A stretch of 40,448 nt of DNA from Patescibacteria group bacterium (GTDB taxonomy: Bacteria; Patescibacteriota; Patescibacteriia; UM-FILTER-42-10), in NCBI GenBank assembly GCA_018825385.1, contig JAHJEX010000026.1, positions 1-40,448 of the forward strand, read 5' to 3'. The translations under genes and the position numbers were made by a program. Below are positions 22,052-29,998 of the stretch, piece by piece. Within the stretch, counting starts at the first letter, position 1. Every line of letters begins with the position of its first letter. The notes below the pieces were generated by a model. The model had not been told where the DNA came from and searched no databases. It saw only the letters and a program-made list of their open reading frames with translations.

Positions 22052-22306
22052 TTAGTCAATGGAAAAATTAAACTCTACATTAGAAAATAATGTGATTGAT
22101 TCGGACCAGTCAATATCCATAGAATATACGATAGTAGATATTAAAATAACTAAAGACCCTGTGAAATATAGAAACACCATTAAGCGAGTTGACGAGTCCC
22201 AATAACCAAAACGGAATATATGATATAGCAAAACCGCGCTGAAAATTAGATAGATGATAAATACTACGATATAGGCTATTAAAATTACATAAAGAGGAAA
22301 TGTCAT
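22052..22306 (-). CDS. Small membrane protein, conserved hypothetical
   Basis: An 84-residue protein with two strongly hydrophobic helices (about 4-28, PLYVILIAYIVVFIIYLIFS; about 42-63, LMVFLYFTGSLVILIST), joined by a LLYHIFRFGYWD segment. The topology suggests a hairpin in the membrane. It starts 7 nt after the ruvB stop and ends 4 nt before the PH-domain gene, so it is certainly part of the operon. No function is known to me. Confidence 0.75.
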   Translation of the reverse strand: MTFPLYVILIAYIVVFIIYLIFSAVLLYHIFRFGYWDSSTRLMVFLYFTGSLVILISTIVYSMDIDWSESITLFSNVEFNFSID

Positions 22307-22312
22307 GCTGCT

Positions 22313-23335
22313 TTATATAAGCTTATTTTGATAATCACTAGGTAGGTCAATTCCCAAATGTTTGTATGCCTGCTCTGTTATTACCCTGCCTCTGGCCGTT
22401 CTGGCAATGAATCCCATCTGCAACAAAAAGGGTTCATAGATTTCTTCAATTGTTTCCTTTTCCTCGCTGGTCGCAGCGGCAATGGTGTTTATCCCAACTG
22501 GCCCACCATTAAATTTTTCTATTACTGTTTCTAAAATCCTGCGATCAACGACATCGAGCCCTAAAGGATCAATTTCAAGGCGCCCAAGAGCATCTTTGGC
22601 AATTTCTTTGTCAATCTTATCCTTAGATTCAACTTGTGCGAAATCTCTTACTCTCTTGAGAATACGGTTAGCAATCCGAGGGATTCGTCTTGATCGCTGT
22701 GCTATTTCTTCCAACGCACCAGGTAACACGTCAATCCCGAGTATTTTGGCTGATCTTTTTAGTATCTCTTCCATATGTTTGTCAGTATATTCGTCCAGTC
22801 GATATGTGATGCCAAATCGGTCTCGAAGCGGGGCAGAAAGCAGGCTAGCTCTAGTGGTTGTACCAATTATTGTAAATTGGGGAAGATCAAGTCGTAGAGT
22901 TCGTGCTGCCGGCCCTTTTCCCACTACAATGTCCAAAGAGAACTCTTCCATCGCCGGATATAATGTTTCCTCTACTATTCGGGGTAATCTGTGAATTTCG
23001 TCAATAAATAGAATATCCCCATCACCTAAATTAGTCAGAATAGCACCCAAGTCTCCCGCTCGTTCAATTGCCGGTCCTGAGGTAACACGAATATTCACTC
23101 CCATTTCGTTCGCAATAATATGAGCAAGCGTTGTTTTTCCAATGCCGGGAGGACCGTATACCAAAGTATGCTCTATTGCTTCTTTTCGTTGCTGTGCCGC
23201 TTTCATAAAAATCTGGAGGTTCTTTTTGATTTTCTCCTGTCCAACAAATTCTTTTAGAGCACGCGGTCTCAAAGTAAGATCAAGTGTTTTGTCCTCTGGC
23301 TTTTCCTTTGTTGTAATAATCTTCTCTTCTTCCAT
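22313..23335 (-). CDS. ruvB: Holliday junction branch migration helicase RuvB
   Basis: A 340-residue RuvB of standard length, the AAA+ motor that works with RuvA and RuvC on Holliday junctions. Landmarks: the N-terminal LRPRALKEFVGQEKIK, Walker A GPPGIGKTTLA (61-71), the Walker B region ILFIDEIHRLP (108-118), sensor 1 IIGTTTRASLLSAPLRDRFG, and the winged-helix C-terminus with PVGINTIAAATSEE. It is the first gene of a four-gene operon ending in queA. RuvA and RuvC are not in the window. Confidence 0.97.
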   Translation of the reverse strand: MEEEKIITTKEKPEDKTLDLTLRPRALKEFVGQEKIKKNLQIFMKAAQQRKEAIEHTLVYGPPGIGKTTLAHIIANEMGVNIRVTSGPAIERAGDLGAILTNLGDGDILFIDEIHRLPRIVEETLYPAMEEFSLDIVVGKGPAARTLRLDLPQFTIIGTTTRASLLSAPLRDRFGITYRLDEYTDKHMEEILKRSAKILGIDVLPGALEEIAQRSRRIPRIANRILKRVRDFAQVESKDKIDKEIAKDALGRLEIDPLGLDVVDRRILETVIEKFNGGPVGINTIAAATSEEKETIEEIYEPFLLQMGFIARTARGRVITEQAYKHLGIDLPSDYQNKLI

Positions 23336-23389
23336 TTTTCGCTATTTTTAGGTAAAGATACATCAAAATCTTATCACTTCCTAACCCCC

Positions 23390-23418
23390 TTGACAAGTTT
23401 TTCAAGACGTGGTAATCT
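23390..23418 (+). promoter_or_regulatory. Promoter of the structured RNA gene
   Basis: TTGACA (23390-23395), 17-bp spacer, TAATCT (23413-23418) preceded by TGG (extended -10). The start is expected at 23423-23425. Confidence 0.75.
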
Positions 23419-23422
23419 GTTC

Positions 23423-23611
23423 AGTTCCCTTAAAAAAGAGAATGAATTGTGTTTGGTTCACAGGCAGTATCTATTAACCTGCGCTCACGACAAGCATGGG
23501 AACTCATCTTTAGGTTTTTTCTGGGTTCTGCCTAGAACTTTCCTCTGATGAATTCTCTTGAGCGCAGTTTAATGGATATTATAGAAACCCCGCTATCTGG
23601 CGGGGTTTTTG
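23423..23611 (+). ncRNA. Structured small RNA, about 189 nt, possibly 6S RNA
   Basis: Own promoter, no reading frame, own terminator. Exact long-range complementarities: AGTTCCC (23423-23429) with GGGAACT (23498-23504); AAGAGAAT (23436-23443) with ATTCTCTT (23552-23559); CTGCGCTCA (23479-23487) with TGAGCGCAG (23559-23567); plus a local hairpin GTTCT-gcct-AGAAC (23525-23538). The three long helices cross each other, so they form pseudoknots or alternative states. The length fits 6S RNA, which inhibits RNA polymerase, but the usual 6S closing stem and central bubble are not plain. A leader controlling the GNAT gene downstream is the alternative. Confidence 0.6.
23575..23611 (+). terminator. 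Terminator of the structured RNA (first copy of a repeated terminator)
   Basis: AAACCCCGC (23585-23593) pairs with GCGGGGTTT (23600-23608), followed by T. The 24 nt from 23575 to 23598, starting GATATTATAGAA, are repeated exactly at 24180-24203. Confidence 0.9.
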
Positions 23612-23652
23612 TTATTCCGTATAGTTATATGCTATTATCAACATGAAATCCT

Positions 23653-24162
23653 ATGAAAATCCAGAACAGTTTTGCAAAACTAAATGATTTCAAAAGAATT
23701 AAAAAATTCTTTACGCTTCTTGACAATGAATTCTTTCCAAAGCTTTCTGAAAGAAAACATGGGGAAGACCTAGACTCTCTTTTAAAAAAATCATTCGGCA
23801 AAGGTAATATTGGAATTGCGGAAATAGATAATAATATTGTAGCAGTATGCACATATTGGATTGAAGAAGAAAAAGCAACAATAACTGCAACTGGAGTTCT
23901 AAAACAGTTTAGAGGGACACCAACTCTATATAATCTTTCCGCTTATATGTTGGAAAAAGAAAAAGAAAAACCCATCAGAAAAATTAGAGTGAAAACTTGG
24001 TCATCTAATAGCAAAACCAAAATGATTTTAAAGAAAATAGGATTTAGGAAAATGGAAATAATTAGAGAAGACCTGCACAAAAACAGAATATCTGAAATTT
24101 ATGAAATAGATTTTGACTTACTCAAATCGTATTTTGGTATCCCCAAGCATAACTCTTCATAG
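23653..24162 (+). CDS. GNAT-like acetyltransferase
   Basis: A 169-residue protein with the general layout of the GNAT fold: an N-terminal helix-rich part, the central strand GIAEIDNNIVAVCTYWI, the ATGVLKQFRGTPTLYNLSAYML segment where the acetyl-CoA loop is expected, and IRVKTWSSNSKTKMILKKIGFRKMEI as the C-terminal strand and helix. The RxxGxG/A motif is poorly kept (KQFRGTPT), so it is a divergent member and activity is uncertain. The gene lies between two copies of the same terminator sequence, downstream of the structured RNA. The substrate is unknown. Confidence 0.65.
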   Translation: MKIQNSFAKLNDFKRIKKFFTLLDNEFFPKLSERKHGEDLDSLLKKSFGKGNIGIAEIDNNIVAVCTYWIEEEKATITATGVLKQFRGTPTLYNLSAYMLEKEKEKPIRKIRVKTWSSNSKTKMILKKIGFRKMEIIREDLHKNRISEIYEIDFDLLKSYFGIPKHNSS

Positions 24163-24179
24163 CATCTGTGACTGAATTA

Positions 24180-24215
24180 GATATTATAGAAACCCCGCTA
24201 TCTAGTGGGGTTTTC
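24180..24215. terminator. Second copy of the repeated terminator
   Basis: AAACCCCGCT pairs with AGTGGGGTTT (one G-T), followed by T. The first 24 nt are identical to 23575-23598, including bases outside the stem. It can serve the GNAT gene and, in reverse, the convergent gene at 24218. Confidence 0.8.
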
Positions 24216-24217
24216 GT

Positions 24218-25258
24218 TTATTTAATACCAGTGAAATCTAGTTCTTCAGGAAAAACCCAAATCTCCTCAAAATTTTTCAATGGGATAAGCTTGCTTTGTA
24301 AAACATCGTGTGGTTTATCTTTGACTGATTCTAGTTGCTGAGGTGAAAGTATTCTTTCAACATAACTGTCTCCTCTTTTCTCGATTACTCCAAAACCTGT
24401 CCAGAATTTTGTTACCGATGAACTGGATGTACCGACAGTAAGCGACCCGCTAGGAATTGGAGTCGCTGTTAAAGCTATTTTACCAACTCCCCGTATTACC
24501 TCCCTAACCTTTGAAAGTCGGCAATATCCGTCGTGGACAATCGGCCCAAGCCGAATTTTTTCTTCTTTTTCCTTTTGAGGAATCTTTTCCCAATTTTCAG
24601 CGCCTTGCCACTGTATGTTAAGATTAGATGACATCTTTTTCATTTCCTTACGCTCAGTCGTCCATTTATTATTATACTCATCTTCAACTTCTGTTATCAT
24701 CTGGTTAAGTTCGCTTAGGTATTCACTTTTATTTGAATATAGAACTTCAAATGATTTTAATTCAATTATTAAATTCCTAGGAAAATATGAACGCAATGTA
24801 TCCAATAATTTATTAAATGACTCATGATATGCCCTACAATCCTGTTCTGGAATATTACTTTGGTACTTCATTACCGAAGGATGAGCCGCCCAGAAGATAA
24901 TTTTAGCTCCTGGTTCGTAGACCGAAACAATATTTGAAACGTATTCTATTAAATATAGTATTGTAAAAAGTTCTGCCCAATCAACAAGTGGAGATGATGG
25001 AAATCTCCACAGTTTATAACCACCAAAAAACCATGCTAGTTCAAGAGGTTCTTTTTTTGTAACAATATGGGTAATTGATCTTTTCATTTCATTTGCATAT
25101 TCGTCAACGATTTTCCACTTCCTAAACTTCTTAGATGTAAGTATGCGATAAATAAATTTTTCAATTCCTTGGGATTCTAAAAACTCGCGGTCAACAGGTC
25201 GCAGTTCTGTCTGAGCGCAAGTTTCTAATTTTGTTTTTAGGTATTCTTCTGGACTCAT
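24218..25258 (-). CDS. Conserved hypothetical protein
   Basis: A 346-residue soluble protein that I cannot assign. The best-defined segment is LAWFFGGYKLWRFPSSPLVDWAELFTILYLIEYVSNI, followed by YEPGAKIIFWAAHPSVMKYQSNIP and a SF.KLLDTLRSYFP helix. The GGYK...DWAE and NIP blocks recall an uncharacterised family seen in actinobacteria and Patescibacteria. A remote likeness to isonitrile synthase-type proteins came to mind but is not supported by a clear motif. A coiled stretch (about 190-225) precedes a C-terminal half rich in beta and turns. It has no obvious partner gene and ends at the repeated terminator. Confidence 0.7.
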   Translation of the reverse strand: MSPEEYLKTKLETCAQTELRPVDREFLESQGIEKFIYRILTSKKFRKWKIVDEYANEMKRSITHIVTKKEPLELAWFFGGYKLWRFPSSPLVDWAELFTILYLIEYVSNIVSVYEPGAKIIFWAAHPSVMKYQSNIPEQDCRAYHESFNKLLDTLRSYFPRNLIIELKSFEVLYSNKSEYLSELNQMITEVEDEYNNKWTTERKEMKKMSSNLNIQWQGAENWEKIPQKEKEEKIRLGPIVHDGYCRLSKVREVIRGVGKIALTATPIPSGSLTVGTSSSSVTKFWTGFGVIEKRGDSYVERILSPQQLESVKDKPHDVLQSKLIPLKNFEEIWVFPEELDFTGIK

Positions 25259-25301
25259 TTCTATTTTTTCTCAGATTCTCATTAAATTTATTCAGACTGC
25301 C

Positions 25302-25381
25302 TGCAGAGCAAGCTCTGCACCTACCAATAACATCAAATAATTATTGCTGTTAAATATTGTAGGTGGCGAGCTTGCTCGCCC
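25302..25381. repeat. REP/BIME-like paired hairpins
   Basis: Left hairpin GCAGAGC-aa-GCTCTGC (25303-25318) followed by ACCTACC; right GTAGGTGGCGAGC-tt-GCTCGCC (25359-25380). The two are inverted copies of one motif around a 33-bp AT-rich core, as in paired extragenic palindromes. It lies between two minus-strand genes and may act as a terminator or mobile repeat. Confidence 0.8.
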
Positions 25382-25394
25382 GTATTGTACATTA

Positions 25395-27290
25395 CTATTC
25401 TTTGTCTTCAGATGAATCATCTTCTACTTCAGGTTCTTCTTTTACCTCTTCTACGCCTTGCAAACAAACCCTCTGCCAAGGCTTATATTTGCTGGTAAAG
25501 GTTTGCTCATTAATCGTTTCATCCGGATAGGTTACTTTATAATCGAAAGATGCTGTCACTCCAGTATGAGCAGCCTCGGTGCATTTTTCTTCACCTGGTG
25601 TCAGATCAGTTGTTTCAATTATTTTAGTATCCGGTGGCTTTATCCAATTGGAAAGTATAGGAACAGTCTGTTCAATCACTCTTCCATCATTTGTCCCATA
25701 CATCTCAAAAGACATAATGTTTCCCTCAATTTTAGTTTGAATCAAAACATGATGTCCCGTATCGTTAATAAAACTAAAATCTGGCGCCGGATCATATATG
25801 GTCGCATCTGTTCCTATGGGAAAATAATATGAAACAGTATATGAATGATTTTGACGGTTAGTAATTGGAAATCCTGTATTAAGTGCAGCTCTAAACATAG
25901 TTGTTCCAAATTGGCATGCGCCACCACCCAATTCCGGCACAGTCTGATTCCCCTTAATCACTAGTTCTGGTAACCATCCTTCTGACGCTTCAAAACTTCC
26001 TAAAGCAGCGAGAAGTGAAAACTCTTCGTCAGGCTCGATTAGTACACCATTTAACTTTTCTGCACCCAGCCTTATGTTTGCTCGCCGGTTTGTTGGACTA
26101 CCTGAAAAATCCGATCTCCCCACGCCAATAAGCTCATTAATCCCAAGGTCATTTACGTTTCTTGTAGTTATTTCAGGTTCTTCTGTTTCAACAACCAATC
26201 CGGTCCTAGTACCTTTGTTTTTTATGATATCTTCAGTGATTTTTCGGATAGTTTTTTCCGCATTAATTATTATGCCGGGCCTACTAGCTTGAAATTCTAC
26301 TACTCTACCTTCTTCCATCTTAAATTTTCCCTCTTGCACCGGCACATCTACTTCTTCTCGCAATTCATCTAGATATGACTCCACTTTCTGTACATTTAAT
26401 CCAATGACGATGTTTGGTTGGCTTTCGCTTGGCAGTAATTCTAACCATGTGCGGAAAATCTCGTTTGAAATTTCCCATGTTTTGTCGTCATAATCAATAT
26501 TAAAAGGAGCATACTGCGTTATTTTTTCAGCATCTGATAAAAACTCAGTGGCTTGTGTCTGGTTTATTTGTATTGGATCATTTTTTAGCTCTAAATTTAT
26601 TGATCCTGTTTGAAGAGATCCAATATTTTCTCTTACATTTTCAGTTATTACATCATATTCAAAGACTTCTCCTGGTTGCTCTTTGGCAATAGAAAATGAC
26701 AAATCTTCGTTTACCACTAACGATGCATCTAAATGTGGAGATTCAAATTGTGAAAACTTTTCTTCTAATAGGAGCTTAACAATCTCTATATCCAGAAAGT
26801 ATTCAACTGGGATATCTCTGCCAAACAAGAATGCGGAAGACTGTTCTTTAAGTTTGTTCAGATAACTACCCTTTCTTCCTATAATATATGCCTGATCTAC
26901 CATTGTGCTCGCATTAAAAGTAAAAACATCATAAGACACACCGCTTTCTATGCTTGTCATGCTAGGTTCCAGAATCAACTTTGCATCTTCATATGTAAAT
27001 ACCAATCCGTCATCGTTAATATCAATTATTGCCAGCTCTATCTGGTCTAATACTTCTATGTAAGAAAGACCTTCCACCTTGTTTCCTCCGATAGTGATTC
27101 CTGGAAATATTTTTTGTTGATAGAGATTTGAATAAACTGCTACCACAACTACAAAAAAAACGACGACGCATATCAATACTACAAATATCGTCGGGAAATT
27201 AGTTCTTTTTATCTGTTTTACAGTTTTCTTTTTGTCTGTCTTTTTTTTCTTTTTATTTTGGGTCATGGGGGGAGTTATCTTTGCTATCAT
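25395..27290 (-). CDS. VanW family protein with peptidoglycan-binding-like domains
   Basis: Up to 631 residues (an alternative ATG lies at 27266). A Lys-rich cytoplasmic start is followed by one transmembrane helix (about 34-55). The extracytoplasmic part has repeats of the PG_binding_4 type (about 60-370), then the VanW domain (about 400-530) with FSLLAALGSFEASEGW, VPELGGGACQFGTTMFRAAL, NRQNHSYTVSYYFPIGTDATIYDP and the RVCLQG-like end. The Cys in GGGACQ is the conserved feature of the family. Despite the name, VanW proteins are general envelope proteins and do not imply vancomycin resistance. It is the last gene of an operon begun by hsp20. Confidence 0.92.
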   Translation of the reverse strand: MIAKITPPMTQNKKKKKTDKKKTVKQIKRTNFPTIFVVLICVVVFFVVVVAVYSNLYQQKIFPGITIGGNKVEGLSYIEVLDQIELAIIDINDDGLVFTYEDAKLILEPSMTSIESGVSYDVFTFNASTMVDQAYIIGRKGSYLNKLKEQSSAFLFGRDIPVEYFLDIEIVKLLLEEKFSQFESPHLDASLVVNEDLSFSIAKEQPGEVFEYDVITENVRENIGSLQTGSINLELKNDPIQINQTQATEFLSDAEKITQYAPFNIDYDDKTWEISNEIFRTWLELLPSESQPNIVIGLNVQKVESYLDELREEVDVPVQEGKFKMEEGRVVEFQASRPGIIINAEKTIRKITEDIIKNKGTRTGLVVETEEPEITTRNVNDLGINELIGVGRSDFSGSPTNRRANIRLGAEKLNGVLIEPDEEFSLLAALGSFEASEGWLPELVIKGNQTVPELGGGACQFGTTMFRAALNTGFPITNRQNHSYTVSYYFPIGTDATIYDPAPDFSFINDTGHHVLIQTKIEGNIMSFEMYGTNDGRVIEQTVPILSNWIKPPDTKIIETTDLTPGEEKCTEAAHTGVTASFDYKVTYPDETINEQTFTSKYKPWQRVCLQGVEEVKEEPEVEDDSSEDKE

Positions 27291-27308
27291 AATTAGTTAA
27301 AGCAAATT

Positions 27309-27614
27309 CTAGAAAGCAGCATCAAAGTCTAATTCCGGTATTTCTAAATCTGCCTCTATTGCACTTAGGTCAGAAATATCAATCTCCACCTCCATTATTT
27401 CTAACTCAGCAGTATTAATTGGCGTACCCGCATCAGCATCAGAATTTGTATTTGTTACTGAACTGTTCACATTTGTCTGGATATTAGCATTATTTACTGG
27501 CATATTTACAGAACTATTTGTGGCTTCAATTGTTTTTTGCTGAAAAAACCAAATTACTCCTACAATTATGGCTATGCTTATTATTACAATGACTGCATTA
27601 GATAAATTTTTCAT
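27309..27614 (-). CDS. Small membrane-anchored protein, hypothetical
   Basis: A 101-residue protein with an N-terminal hydrophobic segment (about 6-24, NAVIVIISIAIIVGVIWFF), then a low-complexity Asn/Thr/Ser/Val region (about 30-60) and an acidic C-terminus with repeats such as ELEIMEVEIDI and EADLEIPELDFD. It is probably anchored by one helix with the tail outside. The composition suggests a linker or interaction peptide. It sits 18 nt before vanW and 37 nt after the coiled-coil gene. Confidence 0.65.
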   Translation of the reverse strand: MKNLSNAVIVIISIAIIVGVIWFFQQKTIEATNSSVNMPVNNANIQTNVNSSVTNTNSDADAGTPINTAELEIMEVEIDISDLSAIEADLEIPELDFDAAF

Positions 27615-27651
27615 AATACTACCATGAAGAAGTTGATTCTATATCTCCTGA

Positions 27652-28494
27652 TTATTGGTTATATAAACGCCTCTTTTTTAATTCTGATACAGAAGCCTGA
27701 TAAACTTGCCAAGTTTCTCTAATATATCGATTGGCACTGGTTAAAAAGTCTTTCCCTTGCTTGAAAAATAACTGCATATTTTCAGAAGAATCAATTCTAT
27801 TAAACACCCCTTCGGCACTGGTTGTCTGAGTCTTAGTCATTTCCAATTTCTCATCAAATTCTTCTAGAAGACCTTCCAGCCTCCCCACCTCTTGATTGTT
27901 TTCTTGCAGTTGAACAATATATTTCTCTACTTTATTTTTTTCTTGCTCTAATTTATCTATAGTCTGATAAGTTCGAGTTGCCAATAATACGCCAACGTAT
28001 TTTTTTGCTCTAATCTTGATAGAAGCCCATTGTTCTCGGATAGAATTAGTAATAGAAGTTAGGGCACTGCTTTCCGATGTATTTTCAATTTGCTCTAACC
28101 TTTCTTGTAGCCACGCTATATCAGAATCTATCTCTACTATGATTGTGTTTCTCTTTTCTTCATCTATACTACCCGCATTCTCCACTCGGATTTTTAATGT
28201 CTCCAAATATTTAGACATAGTTATGACAGTTTTCTGAACATACTTCCTCGCCAGTTCAAGAAGTTGCTCAGAAGAGATTGCAGCTGATTTTTTCCGATAT
28301 TTGTTGCGAGCAGATAAAAAATCGCTTCTCGTCGATCTATACTCTGAGAGCGTATTTTGATATCCTTCTTTTATTTCAGCATATGTATTGACTACACTAT
28401 GTTCGTTTGTCTGTGCAACAACATTCGAGGCGGTAAATAGGGTAATAGAAACAATGAAGGCACTAACCAAAGCAACTGTTAGAATATGCTTCAT
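27652..28494 (-). CDS. Exported coiled-coil protein, hypothetical
   Basis: A 280-residue protein with a signal peptide (about 1-27, ending NVVAQT) and a mature part that is almost all helix, with long heptad-like stretches (about 35-130 and 150-240), for example KLEQEKNKVEKYIVQLQENN. There are no Cys and no catalytic motif. It probably forms an extended coil outside the membrane, perhaps linking wall and membrane. It is co-transcribed with hsp20 upstream (13-nt gap) and the small anchored protein and VanW downstream. Confidence 0.7.
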   Translation of the reverse strand: MKHILTVALVSAFIVSITLFTASNVVAQTNEHSVVNTYAEIKEGYQNTLSEYRSTRSDFLSARNKYRKKSAAISSEQLLELARKYVQKTVITMSKYLETLKIRVENAGSIDEEKRNTIIVEIDSDIAWLQERLEQIENTSESSALTSITNSIREQWASIKIRAKKYVGVLLATRTYQTIDKLEQEKNKVEKYIVQLQENNQEVGRLEGLLEEFDEKLEMTKTQTTSAEGVFNRIDSSENMQLFFKQGKDFLTSANRYIRETWQVYQASVSELKKRRLYNQ

Positions 28495-28507
28495 AATTTC
28501 CCGCTAA

Positions 28508-28987
28508 TTATTTCTTTTCTTTAACTTTGATACTTGTTGATTTTGCTTTAATTGCTCTTGGTAGCACAACAGTCAAAATTCCGTTTTCTAGCACCGCATC
28601 AATCTTATCTTCTTTGACCTCAATCGGAAGAATTATTGATCTTGAAAATCCTCCCCAATAGCATTCTTGGTAAAAATAATCCTCCTTTGCAACCTCTTCT
28701 TGTTTTTGACGCAAACCTCGAATCGTAATCATGTCATTATTAATTGAAATATCAATATCTTCGGATTTTACTCCGGCAATGGTTGATTTGATTACGATAC
28801 TGTTTTCAGTTTGATAGACATCAACAGACAGTTGGCCGTCATAGTTTTCTTCCATCCATTCATCGTTATCCACTTCGGAAGAAACAGAGCCTGCTTGCTG
28901 TTCTTTTACAGCATCAGCCCAAAATTCTTCTTCAGCAATATCGTTTGTCATTATTTTGTCAGAAGACTTTGATTTAATTTTTGGCAT
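28508..28987 (-). CDS. Hsp20/alpha-crystallin small heat-shock protein
   Basis: A 159-residue small heat-shock protein that holds unfolding proteins in a refoldable state. The alpha-crystallin domain spans about 50-155: LSVDVYQTENSIVIKSTIAGVK, DIDISINNDMITIRGLR, the YWGGFSRSIILP strand, and DAVLENGILTVVLPRA, which is the A-x-x-x-n-GvL motif. The N-terminal 45 residues are acidic. The ribosome binding site AGGAGGTTTTAA is strong. Its position at the head of an envelope operon is unusual. No CIRCE-like element was seen upstream. Confidence 0.93.
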   Translation of the reverse strand: MPKIKSKSSDKIMTNDIAEEEFWADAVKEQQAGSVSSEVDNDEWMEENYDGQLSVDVYQTENSIVIKSTIAGVKSEDIDISINNDMITIRGLRQKQEEVAKEDYFYQECYWGGFSRSIILPIEVKEDKIDAVLENGILTVVLPRAIKAKSTSIKVKEKK

Positions 28988-29045
28988 TTAAAACCTCCTG
29001 TTTATATTTATATATACTTTTATATTATAAAATATTATTGCGGAC

Positions 29046-29074
29046 TTGACAAATAGTCTGTTTTGCGCTAATTT
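29046..29074 (+). promoter_or_regulatory. Promoter of the 64-residue zinc-ribbon gene
   Basis: TTGACA (29046-29051), 17-bp spacer, TAATTT (29069-29074). A leader of about 60 nt follows. Confidence 0.65.
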
Positions 29075-29140
29075 GTAGTGTTCTAGCCACGGAACGAAGC
29101 TTGAAATCTAGCACATTGCACCCTGGAAAGGGGGTGAACC

Positions 29141-29335
29141 ATGAAAACAAAGCAGTTATTTAAAGTATGCCCGGGTTGTAAGAGATCCGTGCAGGCAGAA
29201 AAAACCATCTGCCCCCATTCTGGTTGTGAAAGCGACCTCTCCTCGGAGGACACTCCTCTGTTTTGGCAGTGTCAGAGCTGTAGAGCTTTGGTCCCCCAGG
29301 ACCAGGATGACTGTGCAAATTGCACTACTACCTGA
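29141..29335 (+). CDS. Small zinc-ribbon protein
   Basis: A 64-residue protein with two zinc-binding modules: CPGC (10-13) with C24-x4-C29, and CQSC (44-47) with CANC (58-61). No other domain is present. The start ATG follows AAAGGGGGTGAACC, a strong ribosome binding site. It has its own promoter, and GC content above the AT-rich hsp20 operon behind it. Such stand-alone ribbons are usually nucleic-acid or protein-interaction modules; no specific role can be given. Only a weak hairpin (CTCT/AGAG) follows before the next gene. Confidence 0.7.
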   Translation: MKTKQLFKVCPGCKRSVQAEKTICPHSGCESDLSSEDTPLFWQCQSCRALVPQDQDDCANCTTT

Positions 29336-29405
29336 CCCACGTGTTCTCTTTTTACCTTACTAAGAGAGCGCAACATCAACGACACCATGAAAGGTGGTGA
29401 TCACG

Positions 29406-29843
29406 ATGACTACTAATAGCAACCATCACGAGGACAGAACGGTCCTGACGCTGTACTGGATCAGCATCATCTGGACCATGTTCCAGATCGTGATGCTGAT
29501 GGGTGTTACGCTCTGGGGTGGGAAGGAACTCCCCGGATATTTCACTCATGCCTGGCTGATGGTGCTTGGCACCTACGCAGCCAAAAAAAGGGTACATCGC
29601 TGGGGCAAGGAGCTCCGGAATGTGCGACGAGGTGAGATGCTCGTCTACGTTCTCTGGGTGGTGACCGCCTTCCTGTTCGGATGGTACATTTTCCATTCGA
29701 GCGACGTTGTGCTCTCCGAGCAATTGATCGAGTCCTTTGGTGGGATTACTGCTATCTTCTTCGGAAGTGAAGTGGCAAAGTCCCTGGACAAGAACATTCA
29801 GGAGAGACGCGCTGGAAGGGGAACAAAGAGCGCGGCCAAGTAA
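29406..29843 (+). CDS. Membrane protein with two transmembrane helices, hypothetical
   Basis: A 145-residue protein from ATG 29406, chosen because AAGGTGGTGATC precedes it; the GTG codons at 29394-29399 lie in that site. Hydrophobic helices at about 16-38 (YWISIIWTMFQIVMLMGVTLW) and 80-97 (VYVLWVVTAFLFGWYIF), with a weaker hydrophobic stretch at about 45-55, flank a basic loop (KKRVHRWGKELRNVRRGE). The C-terminus is basic (RRAGRGTKSAAK). GC-rich and single-gene, with a strong terminator. I recognise no family. Confidence 0.65.
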   Translation: MTTNSNHHEDRTVLTLYWISIIWTMFQIVMLMGVTLWGGKELPGYFTHAWLMVLGTYAAKKRVHRWGKELRNVRRGEMLVYVLWVVTAFLFGWYIFHSSDVVLSEQLIESFGGITAIFFGSEVAKSLDKNIQERRAGRGTKSAAK

Positions 29844-29856
29844 CACCGGCCAACCG

Positions 29857-29899
29857 GCGGTGAAGAGAGATTTCCCGGTCTTTCTTCACCGCCTTTTTT
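29857..29899 (+). terminator. Terminator after the membrane protein gene
   Basis: GGCGGTGAAGA (29857-29867) pairs with TCTTCACCGCC (29883-29893), followed by six T. A strong 11-bp stem. Confidence 0.92.
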
Positions 29900-29913
29900 A
29901 TTTCCTGATACTG

Positions 29914-29942
29914 TTGACAATATTTTTGATTTATGATAGCAT
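29914..29942 (+). promoter_or_regulatory. Promoter of the 62-residue zinc-ribbon gene
   Basis: TTGACA (29914-29919), 17-bp spacer, TAGCAT (29937-29942) preceded by TGA. Confidence 0.65.
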
Positions 29943-29998
29943 TGGGTTTCAAAAAAACTCGACCTGTTCTCAGCACCCCACCAAACCGAGGAGTTACC

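Noticed and set aside
23423-23611. tmRNA, RNase P RNA or SRP RNA at the structured RNA locus
   Set aside because: There is no tRNA-like end or tag frame, no RNase P core motifs such as GAGGAAAGTCC, and no SRP GGAAGCAGCA-like loop. The length is also wrong for tmRNA and RNase P RNA.
25395-27290. Vancomycin resistance from the VanW annotation
   Set aside because: VanW alone does not confer resistance, and no vanH, vanA or vanX genes are near. It is a common envelope protein in this group.
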